A stretch of 57,642 nucleotides of DNA, from contig JANOXC010000124.1 in assembly GCA_031418215.1 (NCBI GenBank), forward strand, positions 1 through 57,642, written 5' to 3'. Under the pieces are notes generated by a model. It saw only the letters and a list, made by a program, of their open reading frames with translations, did no database searches and had not been told where the DNA came from. This document shows, in pieces, positions 1-8,156 of the stretch. The translations under genes were made by a program, and so were the position numbers. The stretch comes from JANOXC01 sp031418215 (GTDB taxonomy: Bacteria > Bacteroidota > Bacteroidia > AKYH767-A > OLB10). How positions within the stretch are numbered: the stretch's first letter is position 1; each line of letters begins with the position of its first letter.

Positions 1-524
1 GGTCTTTTCCTTATGTATCGCTTTCCCCATATATTTTGACAGGCCTCTTCAAGATCATTGCAAAGCGGACCTTCTATATATAAAGCAAAATCAAGCCATG
101 GTTTAACTTTTTCTGATCCGCGATATTTATCGGAAATATTAATCCCGCCAACAAGTGCTTTTTTTGAATCTGCCAAACAGATCTTTTGATGCAGCCTCCG
201 CCCGGCATTTATGGATTTGAAAACACTGACAGGTGAGAAGAAACGGAACCGGATGCCCGCTTTTTGCATGCGGTTGCGGAAGCCCGGACTTAATTTAGCT
301 GATCCATAGCCATCAACCATAAAAAAAACATGAATGCCACGTGCCGATGCTTTTATCAGGTGGTCCAATACCATTTCGCCGGTTTCATCTTCGTCAAATA
401 TATATACCTGAAGATGTATCGTTTCTTGCGCACTATCAATCAAATGACACAAGGTTTCAAAGTATTGGCTACCACTATGCACCAACCTGATATAATGGCC
501 GGGGGTATAAAAACGATTAGGCAT
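1..524 (-). CDS. Cardiolipin synthase-like phospholipase D protein (3' part missing)
   Basis: The gene starts at an ATG at 524 and runs off the left edge, leaving 174 codons. The visible part contains one complete HKD motif: the residues read LHQKICLADSKK followed by GGINISDKY, which is the H-x-K-x(4)-D signature of the phospholipase D superfamily with its usual GG-N-S/D follow-up. In bacteria this arrangement is found in cardiolipin synthases of the ClsB type, which carry two HKD motifs and join phosphatidyl groups at the membrane. The second HKD motif would lie outside the window. There is no N-terminal membrane segment, which fits ClsB/ClsC better than ClsA. A TAnnTTTG promoter box lies 16 bases upstream. 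Another PLD-family hydrolase or nuclease remains possible because only one half is seen. Confidence 0.85.
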   Translation of the reverse strand, partial: MPNRFYTPGHYIRLVHSGSQYFETLCHLIDSAQETIHLQVYIFDEDETGEMVLDHLIKASARGIHVFFMVDGYGSAKLSPGFRNRMQKAGIRFRFFSPVSVFKSINAGRRLHQKICLADSKKALVGGINISDKYRGSEKVKPWLDFALYIEGPLCNDLEEACQNIWGKRYIRKR

Positions 525-540
525 AAGTATTAATTGGAGC

Positions 541-548
541 CAAAGTTA
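541..548 (-). promoter_or_regulatory. TAnnTTTG promoter box for the PLD gene
   Basis: On the minus strand the bases read TAACTTTG, an exact match to the Bacteroidota -7 box TAnnTTTG. It lies 16 bases before the ATG at 524 and forms a divergent pair with the box at 627-634. Confidence 0.5.
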
Positions 549-626
549 TCATTCGCCAACGATATTATTGACTAAATTTTAACAGGAGGAGTCAATTATC
601 GCTGTTTTTTGTTACGATTATTCTAT

Positions 627-634
627 TATTTTTG
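627..634 (+). promoter_or_regulatory. TAnnTTTG promoter box for the DsbD-like gene
   Basis: TATTTTTG on the plus strand matches the -7 consensus and lies 20 bases before the ATG at 655. A TTTG upstream at 608-611 is closer than the usual -33 spacing, so only the -7 box is claimed. Confidence 0.45.
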
Positions 635-654
635 ACAATCCATATTATCCCTGT

Positions 655-2688
655 ATGCGCAAACAATCTTTCGGCTGGTTTCTGCTTCTTTTTTCTTTTA
701 TATATATATCTGCACCTGCTCAAATATTAAAGGGGGTTGATAAGTGGACTTTCAAATCCCTCACCAAAGGAAAACAGGCAACCTTGCAATTAAGTGCTGA
801 TGTTATTGAAGGTTGGCATCTTTATTCACAGAATATTGCCTCCGGCGGCCCGATTCCAACAATTTTTACTTTCAAGCCTTCAAAAAATTACAAGTTAAAA
901 GGAAAGACAGGTGAACCCCATGCTGACGAATATTATGATCCTCAGTTTGACATGAAGATTAAATTTTTCGATAAAGATGTAACGTTTACCCAGCAGATTG
1001 AAGTGCTTTCCGACAAAGAATTCTTGTTGAAAGGCAATGTCGAGTTCATGGTTTGTAATGATAAACAATGTCTACCACCGGACTTACTTGAATTTGAAAT
1101 TACTGTAACACCCGATCCTTCTATCATTGTTGCACAGCCTAAGACCATTCCCATAGCTGAGAATAGTGAAGTCATTGATACATTGAATTCCGATACAACA
1201 GAGGCAGTAGAGCCGGTAACAACAGCGGTTATGGACACTGCAAAAACTTCATTGGAAGAAGGGTGCGGAGATTGGTCATCAGGAGAGTTTGTAACCAATA
1301 AATCTTTTTGGGGAATTTTTCTGGCTGGTTTTATTGGCGGGTTGTTGGCATTGTTAACTCCTTGCGTTTTTCCAATGATTCCCATGACAGTTAGCTTTTT
1401 TACCAAACGCAGTGGCTCGCGTAAAAAGGGATTAACCAATGCTTTTATTTATGCACTTTCCATAATATTTATCTATGTAACGCTCGGTTTCCTGGTTACT
1501 ATTACTTTGGGAAGTGATGCCTTGAATGATTTAGCTACCAATGGTTATTTTAATATGGCCTTTTTTATCATATTCATCGTATTTGCATTTTCATTTTTTG
1601 GTGCATTTGAAATTGTTTTACCAAGCTGGCTCGTAAACAAAGCCGACCAGGCTTCTGATAGAGGGGGATTGATTGGAATATTTTTCATGGCCTTTACATT
1701 ATCGCTGGTCTCCTTTTCATGTACAGGTCCAATCATTGGAACATTGTTGGTGGAGGCAGCACATGGTAAAAGTTATCTTGGACCGGTTTCAGGGATGACA
1801 GGATTTGCTATTGCCTTGGCACTGCCATTTGCTGTGTTTGCTGCATTTCCAGGTTGGTTGAACACCATACCTAAATCAGGCGGTTGGTTGAACACTGTTA
1901 AAGTTTGTTTGGGGTTTGTTGAATTAGCACTTGCATTAAAATTTTTATCCAATGTTGATTTGGCTTATCACTGGGAGTTTTTAAAGCGTGAAATATTTAT
2001 TGCTTTGTGGGTGATTATTTTTGGATTGATGGGACTTTACCTAATGGGAAAAATCAAATTCTCCCATGATAGTGAAATTCCACACATTGGTGTACCTAGG
2101 TTGCTGTTTGCTATCCTTACTTTTTCATTCACTATATATATGATGCCGGGATTGTGGGGTGCCCCTGTTAAACTACTGAGTGGTATTTTACCTCCTGAAT
2201 TTTACAAAGAATGGCAATTGAAGGGCTCGAGCGATTGTCCGCATGACTTGAATTGTTTTCATGATTATGATGAAGGGATGGCTTATGCAAAGACGCAAGG
2301 GAAACCCGTTATTATTGATTTCACAGGCTATAATTGCGCGAATTGCCGCAAGATGGAGGATTATGTTTGGAGTGAACCAAAGGTTTTACATCGCCTTTCT
2401 GATCAGTATGTATTGATTTCATTGTATGTTGATGATAAAGAAGAATTACCAAAAGAAAAGCAATACACTTCAGCATTCTCCGGAAAAAAAATTGTTACCA
2501 AAGGAAATAAGTGGAGCGACATGCAAGCCATGCGTTATAATGGAAATACGCAACCGATGTATGTTTTAATCGACAATAAGGAAAAAGTGCTTACACAAAC
2601 CTGGAATGGTTACGATTCCGATATCAGTAAGTATGTCAACTTTTTAGATGAAGGATTATGCAGGTATTCAAAGCGGAATACCAGGTAG
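655..2688 (+). CDS. dsbD: Thiol:disulfide interchange protein, DsbD type
   Basis: This 677-residue protein passes electrons from cytoplasmic thioredoxin across the inner membrane to periplasmic thiol proteins. It has a signal peptide (residues 1-22), an N-terminal immunoglobulin-like alpha domain with a cysteine pair at about C134 and C139 (VCNDKQC), a multi-helix transmembrane region with the paired cysteines C237 (LTPCVFP) and C356 (SCTGP), and a C-terminal thioredoxin domain with the active site C561-A-N-C564. All six redox cysteines expected in DsbD are therefore present. The length is slightly above that of E. coli DsbD because of a low-complexity acidic/threonine linker at residues 165-205. 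It stands alone and diverges from the PLD gene. In Bacteroidota such proteins also serve cytochrome c maturation; which partner is used cannot be read here. Confidence 0.95.
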   Translation: MRKQSFGWFLLLFSFIYISAPAQILKGVDKWTFKSLTKGKQATLQLSADVIEGWHLYSQNIASGGPIPTIFTFKPSKNYKLKGKTGEPHADEYYDPQFDMKIKFFDKDVTFTQQIEVLSDKEFLLKGNVEFMVCNDKQCLPPDLLEFEITVTPDPSIIVAQPKTIPIAENSEVIDTLNSDTTEAVEPVTTAVMDTAKTSLEEGCGDWSSGEFVTNKSFWGIFLAGFIGGLLALLTPCVFPMIPMTVSFFTKRSGSRKKGLTNAFIYALSIIFIYVTLGFLVTITLGSDALNDLATNGYFNMAFFIIFIVFAFSFFGAFEIVLPSWLVNKADQASDRGGLIGIFFMAFTLSLVSFSCTGPIIGTLLVEAAHGKSYLGPVSGMTGFAIALALPFAVFAAFPGWLNTIPKSGGWLNTVKVCLGFVELALALKFLSNVDLAYHWEFLKREIFIALWVIIFGLMGLYLMGKIKFSHDSEIPHIGVPRLLFAILTFSFTIYMMPGLWGAPVKLLSGILPPEFYKEWQLKGSSDCPHDLNCFHDYDEGMAYAKTQGKPVIIDFTGYNCANCRKMEDYVWSEPKVLHRLSDQYVLISLYVDDKEELPKEKQYTSAFSGKKIVTKGNKWSDMQAMRYNGNTQPMYVLIDNKEKVLTQTWNGYDSDISKYVNFLDEGLCRYSKRNTR

Positions 2689-2704
2689 TGATTCCCTAAA
2701 CAAT

Positions 2705-3230
2705 TTGTCATTCAGTAGGAACCTTTTTAAACCCTTCCAGTTTTGATCACATAGAACAAGTAATTATAGTTTTCTACTCATATTTTTTTTGATATTTTTT
2801 CCAAATATGTAGACTTGTAATCTTATTTTTGAAAACTATTTAATCATGTCAAATCAATGTTCAGGCATAAAGACCACAACTACTTTACTTATATAACCTG
2901 CAATCCAAATAGAACAGTATTTTATACCGGAGTGACCAATGACCTCGAACTAAGAATGAAACAGCATTATTTCAATCGTGGTAAGCCGGATACTTTTGCA
3001 GGAAAATATTATTGTCATAAACTACTTTATTTCGAACATCATACCGATGTAAATATAACAATTGAAAGAGAAAAGGAAATTAAAGATTTATCTCGTGAAA
3101 AGAAAATTGAATTGATTCGTTCCGTGAATTCCTATTTGAAATTTATCGCTGTAGATTTTGAAATGGAATGACATAGGATTTCTATTTGATATCAGTGTTT
3201 GTTTATAAATAGATTACTGGAGAAGGACAT
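2705..3230. mobile_element. Candidate inverted-repeat element enclosing a GIY-YIG nuclease gene
   Basis: A left arm at 2705-2732 (begins TTGTCATTCAG, then TAGGAACC) and a right arm at 3207-3230 (begins AAATAGATT, ends GAAGGACAT) match the two ends of the short elements at 3239-3664 and 12650-12767. The right arm is close to the reverse complement of the left arm. The only gene between them is the GIY-YIG nuclease at 2857-3171. Sequence just inside the left arm (CCAG..TGAT.A....AGAACAA) also resembles the interior of the short copies, which suggests that the short copies are internal deletions of this one. No target-site duplication is recognisable. That the arms and the gene form one unit is inference. 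Confidence 0.5.
2857..3171 (+). CDS. Small GIY-YIG nuclease family protein
   Basis: This 104-residue protein consists of a single GIY-YIG nuclease domain. The two signature tripeptides appear in variant form as Y-F-T-Y-I (residues 9-13) and Y-T-G (23-25). The catalytic arginine is R33 in LELR, followed by H37, and the metal-binding glutamate is E72 in EREKEIK. Length and layout match the short stand-alone GIY-YIG proteins (UPF0213/YhbQ-like) that are common in Bacteroidota and whose role is unclear. An out-of-frame ATG at 2846 is not used; 2857 gives the normal start just before the first beta strand. The gene lies alone between inverted-repeat arms, with further copies of the repeat directly downstream. 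It could be a mobility or repeat-processing enzyme, or an unrelated repair-type nuclease. Confidence 0.88.
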   Translation: MFRHKDHNYFTYITCNPNRTVFYTGVTNDLELRMKQHYFNRGKPDTFAGKYYCHKLLYFEHHTDVNITIEREKEIKDLSREKKIELIRSVNSYLKFIAVDFEME

Positions 3231-3238
3231 CAAAAAAA

Positions 3239-3354
3239 TTGTCATTCAGGAGGAACCTTTTTACAACGGACCAGAATGATTATTCAAAAGAACAATCATC
3301 TTGCCTCCAAGCAGCACAATAGATTATTTGAAATAGATTCCTCCTGAAGGACAA
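3239..3354. repeat. Inverted-arm repeat element, copy 1 (116 bp)
   Basis: Left arm 3239-3266 (TTGTCATTCAGGAGGAACC, then TTTTTACAA) and right arm 3331-3354 (AAATAGATTCCTCC, then TGAAGGACAA) are near-perfect reverse complements over 24 bases. The roughly 64-base interior is clearly related to that of copy 2. There is no coding potential. Confidence 0.85.
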
Positions 3355-3363
3355 CAAAAGAAT

Positions 3364-3489
3364 TTGTCATCCAGGTGAAATATTTTTACAACTTGCCGGA
3401 ATCATTATTCAAAAGAACAATCAACTTACCTCCAAGAATCACAATTGAATATTTTAAATAGATTCCCGCGATTACTCGGGGAAGGACAA
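3364..3489. repeat. Inverted-arm repeat element, copy 2 (126 bp)
   Basis: Left arm 3364-3391 (TTGTCATCCAGG...) and right arm 3456-3489. Ten extra bases inside the right arm create their own small palindrome, CCCG at 3465-3468 with CGGG at 3477-3480. The interior shares the string ATTATTCAAAAGAACAATCA with copy 1, so copies 1 and 2 are a tandem duplication that has since diverged. Confidence 0.82.
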
Positions 3490-3518
3490 CAAGGGCATTA
3501 ACCTTCAAGTCAAAGTTT

Positions 3519-3530
3519 AAATAGATTCCT
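3519..3530. repeat. Isolated right-arm fragment of the repeat family
   Basis: AAATAGATTCCT equals the first twelve bases of the right arm, but the sequence then diverges and no left arm is paired with it. It is probably the remnant of a lost copy. Confidence 0.5.
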
Positions 3531-3548
3531 GAATTACATCAAGATGAT

Positions 3549-3664
3549 TTGTCATTCAGCAAGAAACTATTTACAATAAACCTAATTGATCATTTTCTAT
3601 GTGTTACATTTTCCATTCCAAAATCATCAAGGAAGTTATTAAATAGATTCCTGCTGAAGGACAA
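3549..3664. repeat. Inverted-arm repeat element, copy 3 (116 bp)
   Basis: Left arm 3549-3576 (TTGTCATTCAGCAAGAAAC, then TATTTACAA) and right arm 3641-3664 (AAATAGATTCCTGC, then TGAAGGACAA). Its interior is only weakly like copies 1 and 2. It ends 15 bases before the stop codon of lpdA and may act as an RNA hairpin at the 3' end of that transcript. The gene-free stretch 3172-3679 holds nothing besides these repeats. Confidence 0.82.
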
Positions 3665-3679
3665 TTAAGATAAGGGTGG

Positions 3680-5086
3680 TCAGACATGTATTGCCCTGTT
3701 GCCAGTTGCGGCAAGACATGCTTCTTTAAATGCTTCCGTATAAGTGGGATGTGCATGACTCATTCGTGAAATATCTTCTGCTGATGCACGGAATTCCATA
3801 GCAACAACTGCTTCTGCAATCACATCTGCAACACGTGGACCTATCATATGAACTCCTAACAACTCATCTGTTTTTGCATCAGCTAATACTTTAACAAAAC
3901 CGTCAGTATCCATGCTCGCTCTTGCTCTACCACTGGCCTTATATGGAAATGATCCTGTTTTGTAAGCAATGTTTTTTGTTTTCAGTTCTTCCTCAGTGTA
4001 TCCCACTGATGCAACTTCAGGCCATGTATAAACTACACCGGGAATTAGTAAATAATTAATATGAGGTTTTTGTCCTGCTATATGTTCTGCTGCAAACACG
4101 CCTTCTTCCTCTGCTTTGTGCGCCAGCATTGCACCTTTTACAACATCGCCAATGGCAAAGATATTTTTAGTGCTGGTTTGCAAATGTTCATCCACTGCAA
4201 TTCTACCGCGTTCATCTACTTTAACACCTGCATTTTCCAATCCGAGATTTTCTGTGTAAGGAGAACGTCCGACACTTACTAGGCAATAGTCGCCTTTTAA
4301 TTCTAATACCGTTTGATCTTTAAGATTCGTAGCTTTTAAAATTATTTCTTTTGCACTTGCTTTAACTTCTGTAACACTATGCTGTAAATAAAATTCAAAA
4401 CCTTGTTTTGTTAATACCTTCTGTAACTCTTTTCCCAATGAGCGATCCATCGTTGGTACAATAGAATCCAAATATTCCAATACACTTACTTTAGCGCCTA
4501 ATCTTGCATAAACAGAACCCAACTCAAGACCAATCACTCCGCCGCCAATGATGATGAGGTGAGTAGGGATTTCTTTCAGTTTCAATGCTTCCGTTGAAGT
4601 GATGATTCTTTTTTTATCAATATTAACTCCTTTTAATGTTGCAGGCTTGGATCCTGTGGCAATGATGGTGTAGGTGGATTTTAACTCCTGCGTTTTCCCG
4701 TCATCGCTTTTAATATTAATTGTAGTTGCATTTACAAAAGATGCATGGCCATTGTATACATCTACTTTGTTTTTTTTCATTAAGAATCTTATCCCTTCAA
4801 CAGTTTCGGAAACAACACCATCTTTTCTTTTAATCATCTGTTCAAAATCAACTGAAAGGTTATTCAGTTTAATGCCATGTTTTTCGAATGAGTGTCTTGC
4901 CTGATAAAAATGCTCAGAAGTATCCAGCAGTGCTTTGCTTGGAATACAACCAACATTTAAACATGTTCCACCTAAAGCAGCATATCGTTCAATCAACGCT
5001 GTTTTTTTTCCCAATTGCGCACAACGGATAGCGGCAACATATCCACCCGGACCTGAACCAATAACCACAACATCATAACTACTCAT
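3680..5086 (-). CDS. lpdA: Dihydrolipoyl dehydrogenase (E3)
   Basis: This 468-residue flavoprotein reoxidises the lipoyl group of 2-oxo acid dehydrogenase complexes (pyruvate, 2-oxoglutarate, branched-chain) and of the glycine cleavage system, passing electrons to NAD+. It begins with the FAD-binding fold (GSGPGG at residues 10-15), followed by the redox-active disulfide C42-LNVG-C47, a second dinucleotide-binding fold (IIGGGVIGLELGSVYARLG) and the C-terminal dimer domain with the catalytic His-Glu pair in HPTYTEAFKEA. Length and motifs are all normal. No E1 or E2 gene is adjacent, so it probably serves several complexes. A TAnnTTTG box at 5109-5116 precedes it, leaving a leader of roughly 20 bases. 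Confidence 0.97.
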   Translation of the reverse strand: MSSYDVVVIGSGPGGYVAAIRCAQLGKKTALIERYAALGGTCLNVGCIPSKALLDTSEHFYQARHSFEKHGIKLNNLSVDFEQMIKRKDGVVSETVEGIRFLMKKNKVDVYNGHASFVNATTINIKSDDGKTQELKSTYTIIATGSKPATLKGVNIDKKRIITSTEALKLKEIPTHLIIIGGGVIGLELGSVYARLGAKVSVLEYLDSIVPTMDRSLGKELQKVLTKQGFEFYLQHSVTEVKASAKEIILKATNLKDQTVLELKGDYCLVSVGRSPYTENLGLENAGVKVDERGRIAVDEHLQTSTKNIFAIGDVVKGAMLAHKAEEEGVFAAEHIAGQKPHINYLLIPGVVYTWPEVASVGYTEEELKTKNIAYKTGSFPYKASGRARASMDTDGFVKVLADAKTDELLGVHMIGPRVADVIAEAVVAMEFRASAEDISRMSHAHPTYTEAFKEACLAATGNRAIHV

Positions 5087-5108
5087 ATATATAAATTTAA
5101 TATCCGTA

Positions 5109-5116
5109 CAAAAATA
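5109..5116 (-). promoter_or_regulatory. TAnnTTTG promoter box for lpdA
   Basis: The minus strand reads TATTTTTG, 22 bases before the lpdA ATG at 5086. It lies between the lpdA start and the lnt stop, so lpdA can be transcribed separately from lnt. Confidence 0.45.
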
Positions 5117-5128
5117 ACAGAAAGCTGA

Positions 5129-6727
5129 TTAAAGTGATTTACTACGCCACTTGATGAGCGTAAGTAATAGCAATATTATTGAACCAACCACAGAAAATTG
5201 TCCAAGGTAATCGCCATGTTTGGTATAGAAAGTCAGTTTATCATTCAATTGGATATCCTGTTTGATAACAGCAGGAACCCACCATTTAGTTGCCTGTGAA
5301 ATATTTCCCAATTGATCGATGAAACAACTCGTTCCGGTGTTTGCAGATCGGGCTATATCACGCCTGCTTTCAATGGCACGCAATCTTCCATACTGGCAAT
5401 GCTGCAGGTAACCAGGAGTATCATGCCACCAGCCATCGTTTGTAATAATGAATATGGCCTGTGCGCCTTGCTTTACATACTCTCCAATATATTCTCCATA
5501 AACTGATTCATAACAGATAACAGGCGCAATCAATGCCTTTTTACTTTTAAAAACAGAAGGAACAGGTTGCGTTCCTAAACTTCCGGTTGCCCCTCCCAAT
5601 CCAATAGCAAACTTTTCAAAAAATCCGAAGAAGCCGCTGAATGGCACTTTTTCCACACCAAGTACGAGCTTTGATTTATGATGGAGTTGCAGCAAGGTGT
5701 CATTTTCCACCTGCATGCCGGTGTTATAAGTGTCGTAATAATTATCGCTATCTCTGAATTTTCTTGCTGTTTTATTAGGCGGAGTTGAAGTTATATAAAG
5801 ACGATTGGAAGAAAGTCCGGTTATGAAATTTAAATTGGGGAAAGGCTTGATGAAACTTCGTATTGCGGCAATTTGTGGATGATCCTGAAGATCATTTTCC
5901 CAAATGCCATCAGGCAATGCTGTTTCAGGGCAAACTACATAATCCGTTTTTTCATCAGTCTCATCGGCAGCCAACCTCATGATCTTGTTTAACTGATCAA
6001 AAGAACTCATGCCGCCAAATTTTTCATTGTAAGGATCAATGTTTGGCTGTACAACAACCACATTGATTGGATTTGACGTCTCTTTGTAATTATGTTTAAT
6101 TATTAATGAAAAACCAATGGGGATGAAAATCATGCATGCAGCATAAATGAATATCTTTTTAATAAATAATGTAGTTCGGTAAATGTGATATAGTTTCAAA
6201 TAATGAACGATCATTATGTTTACCAAAAGAACCCATAAGGTGCCGCCCAATACTCCTGTATATTCATACCATTGAATCATATCGCACCAGGCGGCAAATC
6301 CATTTCCGAAATTAAGCCAGGGATAGGAGAGTTCCCAACTGTAATGAAAGAACTCATAAGACATCCAATAAACAACAAGCGATAAATAGCCCATTGTATT
6401 GCCTAACTTCTGTTTGGTAACGTGGAACAATTGCAATACAACAGCCATGATTAATGCATTGGACATTACTGCCATCACCATGCCTCCGGGACTGGCATAA
6501 TAAATCCACCAGGTGGTAAAAAGATTGAATAAAATCATGCTGAAGTATCCCTGAAGAAAAAAACCTGTTTTTATTCCTTTTTCCTTTTTGCGACAAGTGT
6601 CTTCTTCCACCAATAAAAGCGGGATAAGTGCAATAAACAGTAATGGAGCAAAGCCACGCGCCGGCCATGAAGCCCATAAAAGCAAAGCCGTTAAAAAACT
6701 TAAGGAAATGCGGTGAATATTTTTCAT
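5129..6727 (-). CDS. lnt: Apolipoprotein N-acyltransferase
   Basis: Lnt adds the third acyl chain to the N-terminal cysteine of lipoproteins in the inner membrane. The 532-residue protein has an N-terminal block of membrane helices (residues 1-215), then a nitrilase-fold domain with the triad E268 (CPETALP), K351 (in HHKSKLVLG) and C405 (VICYESVYGE), matching E267/K335/C387 of E. coli. A last membrane helix lies at the C-terminus (SVVGSIILLLLTLI). The essential residues are all present, so the enzyme should be active. Several likely substrates are encoded in this window (lipoproteins at 20450, 20861, 39278 and 43118). A TAnnTTTG box lies eight bases upstream of the ATG. Confidence 0.95.
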   Translation of the reverse strand: MKNIHRISLSFLTALLLWASWPARGFAPLLFIALIPLLLVEEDTCRKKEKGIKTGFFLQGYFSMILFNLFTTWWIYYASPGGMVMAVMSNALIMAVVLQLFHVTKQKLGNTMGYLSLVVYWMSYEFFHYSWELSYPWLNFGNGFAAWCDMIQWYEYTGVLGGTLWVLLVNIMIVHYLKLYHIYRTTLFIKKIFIYAACMIFIPIGFSLIIKHNYKETSNPINVVVVQPNIDPYNEKFGGMSSFDQLNKIMRLAADETDEKTDYVVCPETALPDGIWENDLQDHPQIAAIRSFIKPFPNLNFITGLSSNRLYITSTPPNKTARKFRDSDNYYDTYNTGMQVENDTLLQLHHKSKLVLGVEKVPFSGFFGFFEKFAIGLGGATGSLGTQPVPSVFKSKKALIAPVICYESVYGEYIGEYVKQGAQAIFIITNDGWWHDTPGYLQHCQYGRLRAIESRRDIARSANTGTSCFIDQLGNISQATKWWVPAVIKQDIQLNDKLTFYTKHGDYLGQFSVVGSIILLLLTLIKWRSKSL

Positions 6728-6735
6728 CGAAGCGA

Positions 6736-6743
6736 CAAAAATA
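6736..6743 (-). promoter_or_regulatory. TAnnTTTG promoter box for lnt
   Basis: The minus strand reads TATTTTTG, separated by only eight bases from the lnt ATG at 6727, so transcription should begin at or very near the start codon. Confidence 0.5.
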
Positions 6744-6753
6744 ATTTATTCAA

Positions 6754-8145
6754 TCATACTGTCGATTTTTTCATTTTCAGGTAATTTTTTTTATAGCTAA
6801 AGACCACCATATTCACAATAACAATTAAGAGAAATACAGGAACACGGAATCGTGAACTGCCAGTCATGCCTGTCAGTAATGCGATGTATGAAATAAATGT
6901 TAGTAAAACCAAACGGCAGTAAAATGGAATTTCTTTGATGAAGGCAAAACGAAATAAACCAAAAAACAATACAATGTTAATAAGCATGCTCATTAGCAAA
7001 TAAACATAATACACAGGGTTGATTGACGAAAGATAATTTTCTAATCCTTTCATTCCTTCCTTCTGATAGTTGTTTTTCCAGCCAGATTGATCTTCTTTTG
7101 GAATGGTACCCATAAAGCTGTCAATATCATAACGGCTATGGTCAATAAAAAAGTTAACAATCCCTTTCAGCGTTAAAAATATATATGCATTGGCATTTTG
7201 TTTAATGATAGCGTTGGCGCCGGTCTGAATGGAAATGGCTTTTTCTTTATAAGTGGGAAGTGCCGATGCTGCTGATTCAACACTATCAACTTGCTGTAAT
7301 GCTCGCTCATCACCTAAATTATGCGCTGCTGAATAGCGGGCTGTATAGTTAATCATCAGCTTGCGAGAAATACTACTATATTCAAAGTAGCCCGAATGTT
7401 GATAATTGATAAAAGACACCGTCAAGATAGCAAGAGCAGGAATGATATGGAATAGGAACGCTTTTAACCTAGGCATTATTTTCTTTTCTAAAATTAAAAA
7501 CATGACAAGACTTAACAGCGGGAAGAAAATGAAAACGGGTTTTATAAGCAATGAAGCAGTAATAGATAATTGGTAGAATAAGAGGGATTGGGGTTTATTA
7601 TTCCGGAAATAATCAAGCATAAAATAAACAGACATCATTACAGCGGTTTGCAAAAGCATTTCCGGCATGATTAAATTGGCGTAAATGAATTGTGACGGAA
7701 AGAATAGGCATCCTACGCTGAAATAGCTTCGGATGCTGAGCGTTTTTGGGAAGTATGATTGGATTATTTTCATCCCAATGAAAATGTTGAATAGGCTAAG
7801 CAATGATTGCATAAAAGTGATGATCAAATTGCTGCTTGAAATAAAATGCAGCAGCATGATAAATAAACCATATAAAGGTGGCCGCTGACTGAATAACTGT
7901 GGTAGTATCGGTGAGTTCATGTTACCGCAATACCATGTTCCGTATTTTAAAATATTACCTGCTTGATCAATGTATTCAGATGAGTCCTTTAAATAGTTGT
8001 TACCGCAACACATTCCGTAAATAAAAAAGCCCAGGTGCAGCCCGATGAGAGCGGGCCACAGGAGGTAGGAGTTGTAGGATTTCAAGGTTGATTGCTTCTG
8101 CACGGTGAAAATAAGTAAAAGGAAGGTAATTAATTTTCTATGCAT
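6754..8145 (-). CDS. Polytopic membrane protein resembling GT-C glycosyltransferases
   Basis: This 463-residue protein has about ten hydrophobic segments. The first periplasmic loop carries acidic residues (KDSSEYIDQAGNILKYG) and the stretch QRPPLYGLF, an arrangement seen in lipid-linked-sugar (GT-C, ArnT/PMT-like) transferases, in which an early loop acid is catalytic. That places it tentatively as a membrane glycosyltransferase acting on the periplasmic side; donor and acceptor are unknown. The ATG at 8145 is preferred over a TTG at 8157, but the divergent neighbour starts at 8157, which leaves no room for control signals. A GTG at 8103, closer to the first membrane helix, is therefore also plausible. 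No glycan cluster adjoins it. A similar but not obviously homologous protein lies at 18518. Confidence 0.6.
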   Translation of the reverse strand: MHRKLITFLLLIFTVQKQSTLKSYNSYLLWPALIGLHLGFFIYGMCCGNNYLKDSSEYIDQAGNILKYGTWYCGNMNSPILPQLFSQRPPLYGLFIMLLHFISSSNLIITFMQSLLSLFNIFIGMKIIQSYFPKTLSIRSYFSVGCLFFPSQFIYANLIMPEMLLQTAVMMSVYFMLDYFRNNKPQSLLFYQLSITASLLIKPVFIFFPLLSLVMFLILEKKIMPRLKAFLFHIIPALAILTVSFINYQHSGYFEYSSISRKLMINYTARYSAAHNLGDERALQQVDSVESAASALPTYKEKAISIQTGANAIIKQNANAYIFLTLKGIVNFFIDHSRYDIDSFMGTIPKEDQSGWKNNYQKEGMKGLENYLSSINPVYYVYLLMSMLINIVLFFGLFRFAFIKEIPFYCRLVLLTFISYIALLTGMTGSSRFRVPVFLLIVIVNMVVFSYKKNYLKMKKSTV

Positions 8146-8156
8146 CTTTGGGCCCA

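Noticed and set aside
942..1439. 165-codon minus-strand frame inside the DsbD-like gene
   Set aside because: It is antisense to a strongly conserved protein and has no family resemblance; long antisense frames are expected by chance.
3239..3664. CRISPR-like array
   Set aside because: The repeats are long inverted-arm units with related interiors, not short direct repeats with unique spacers, and there are no cas genes.
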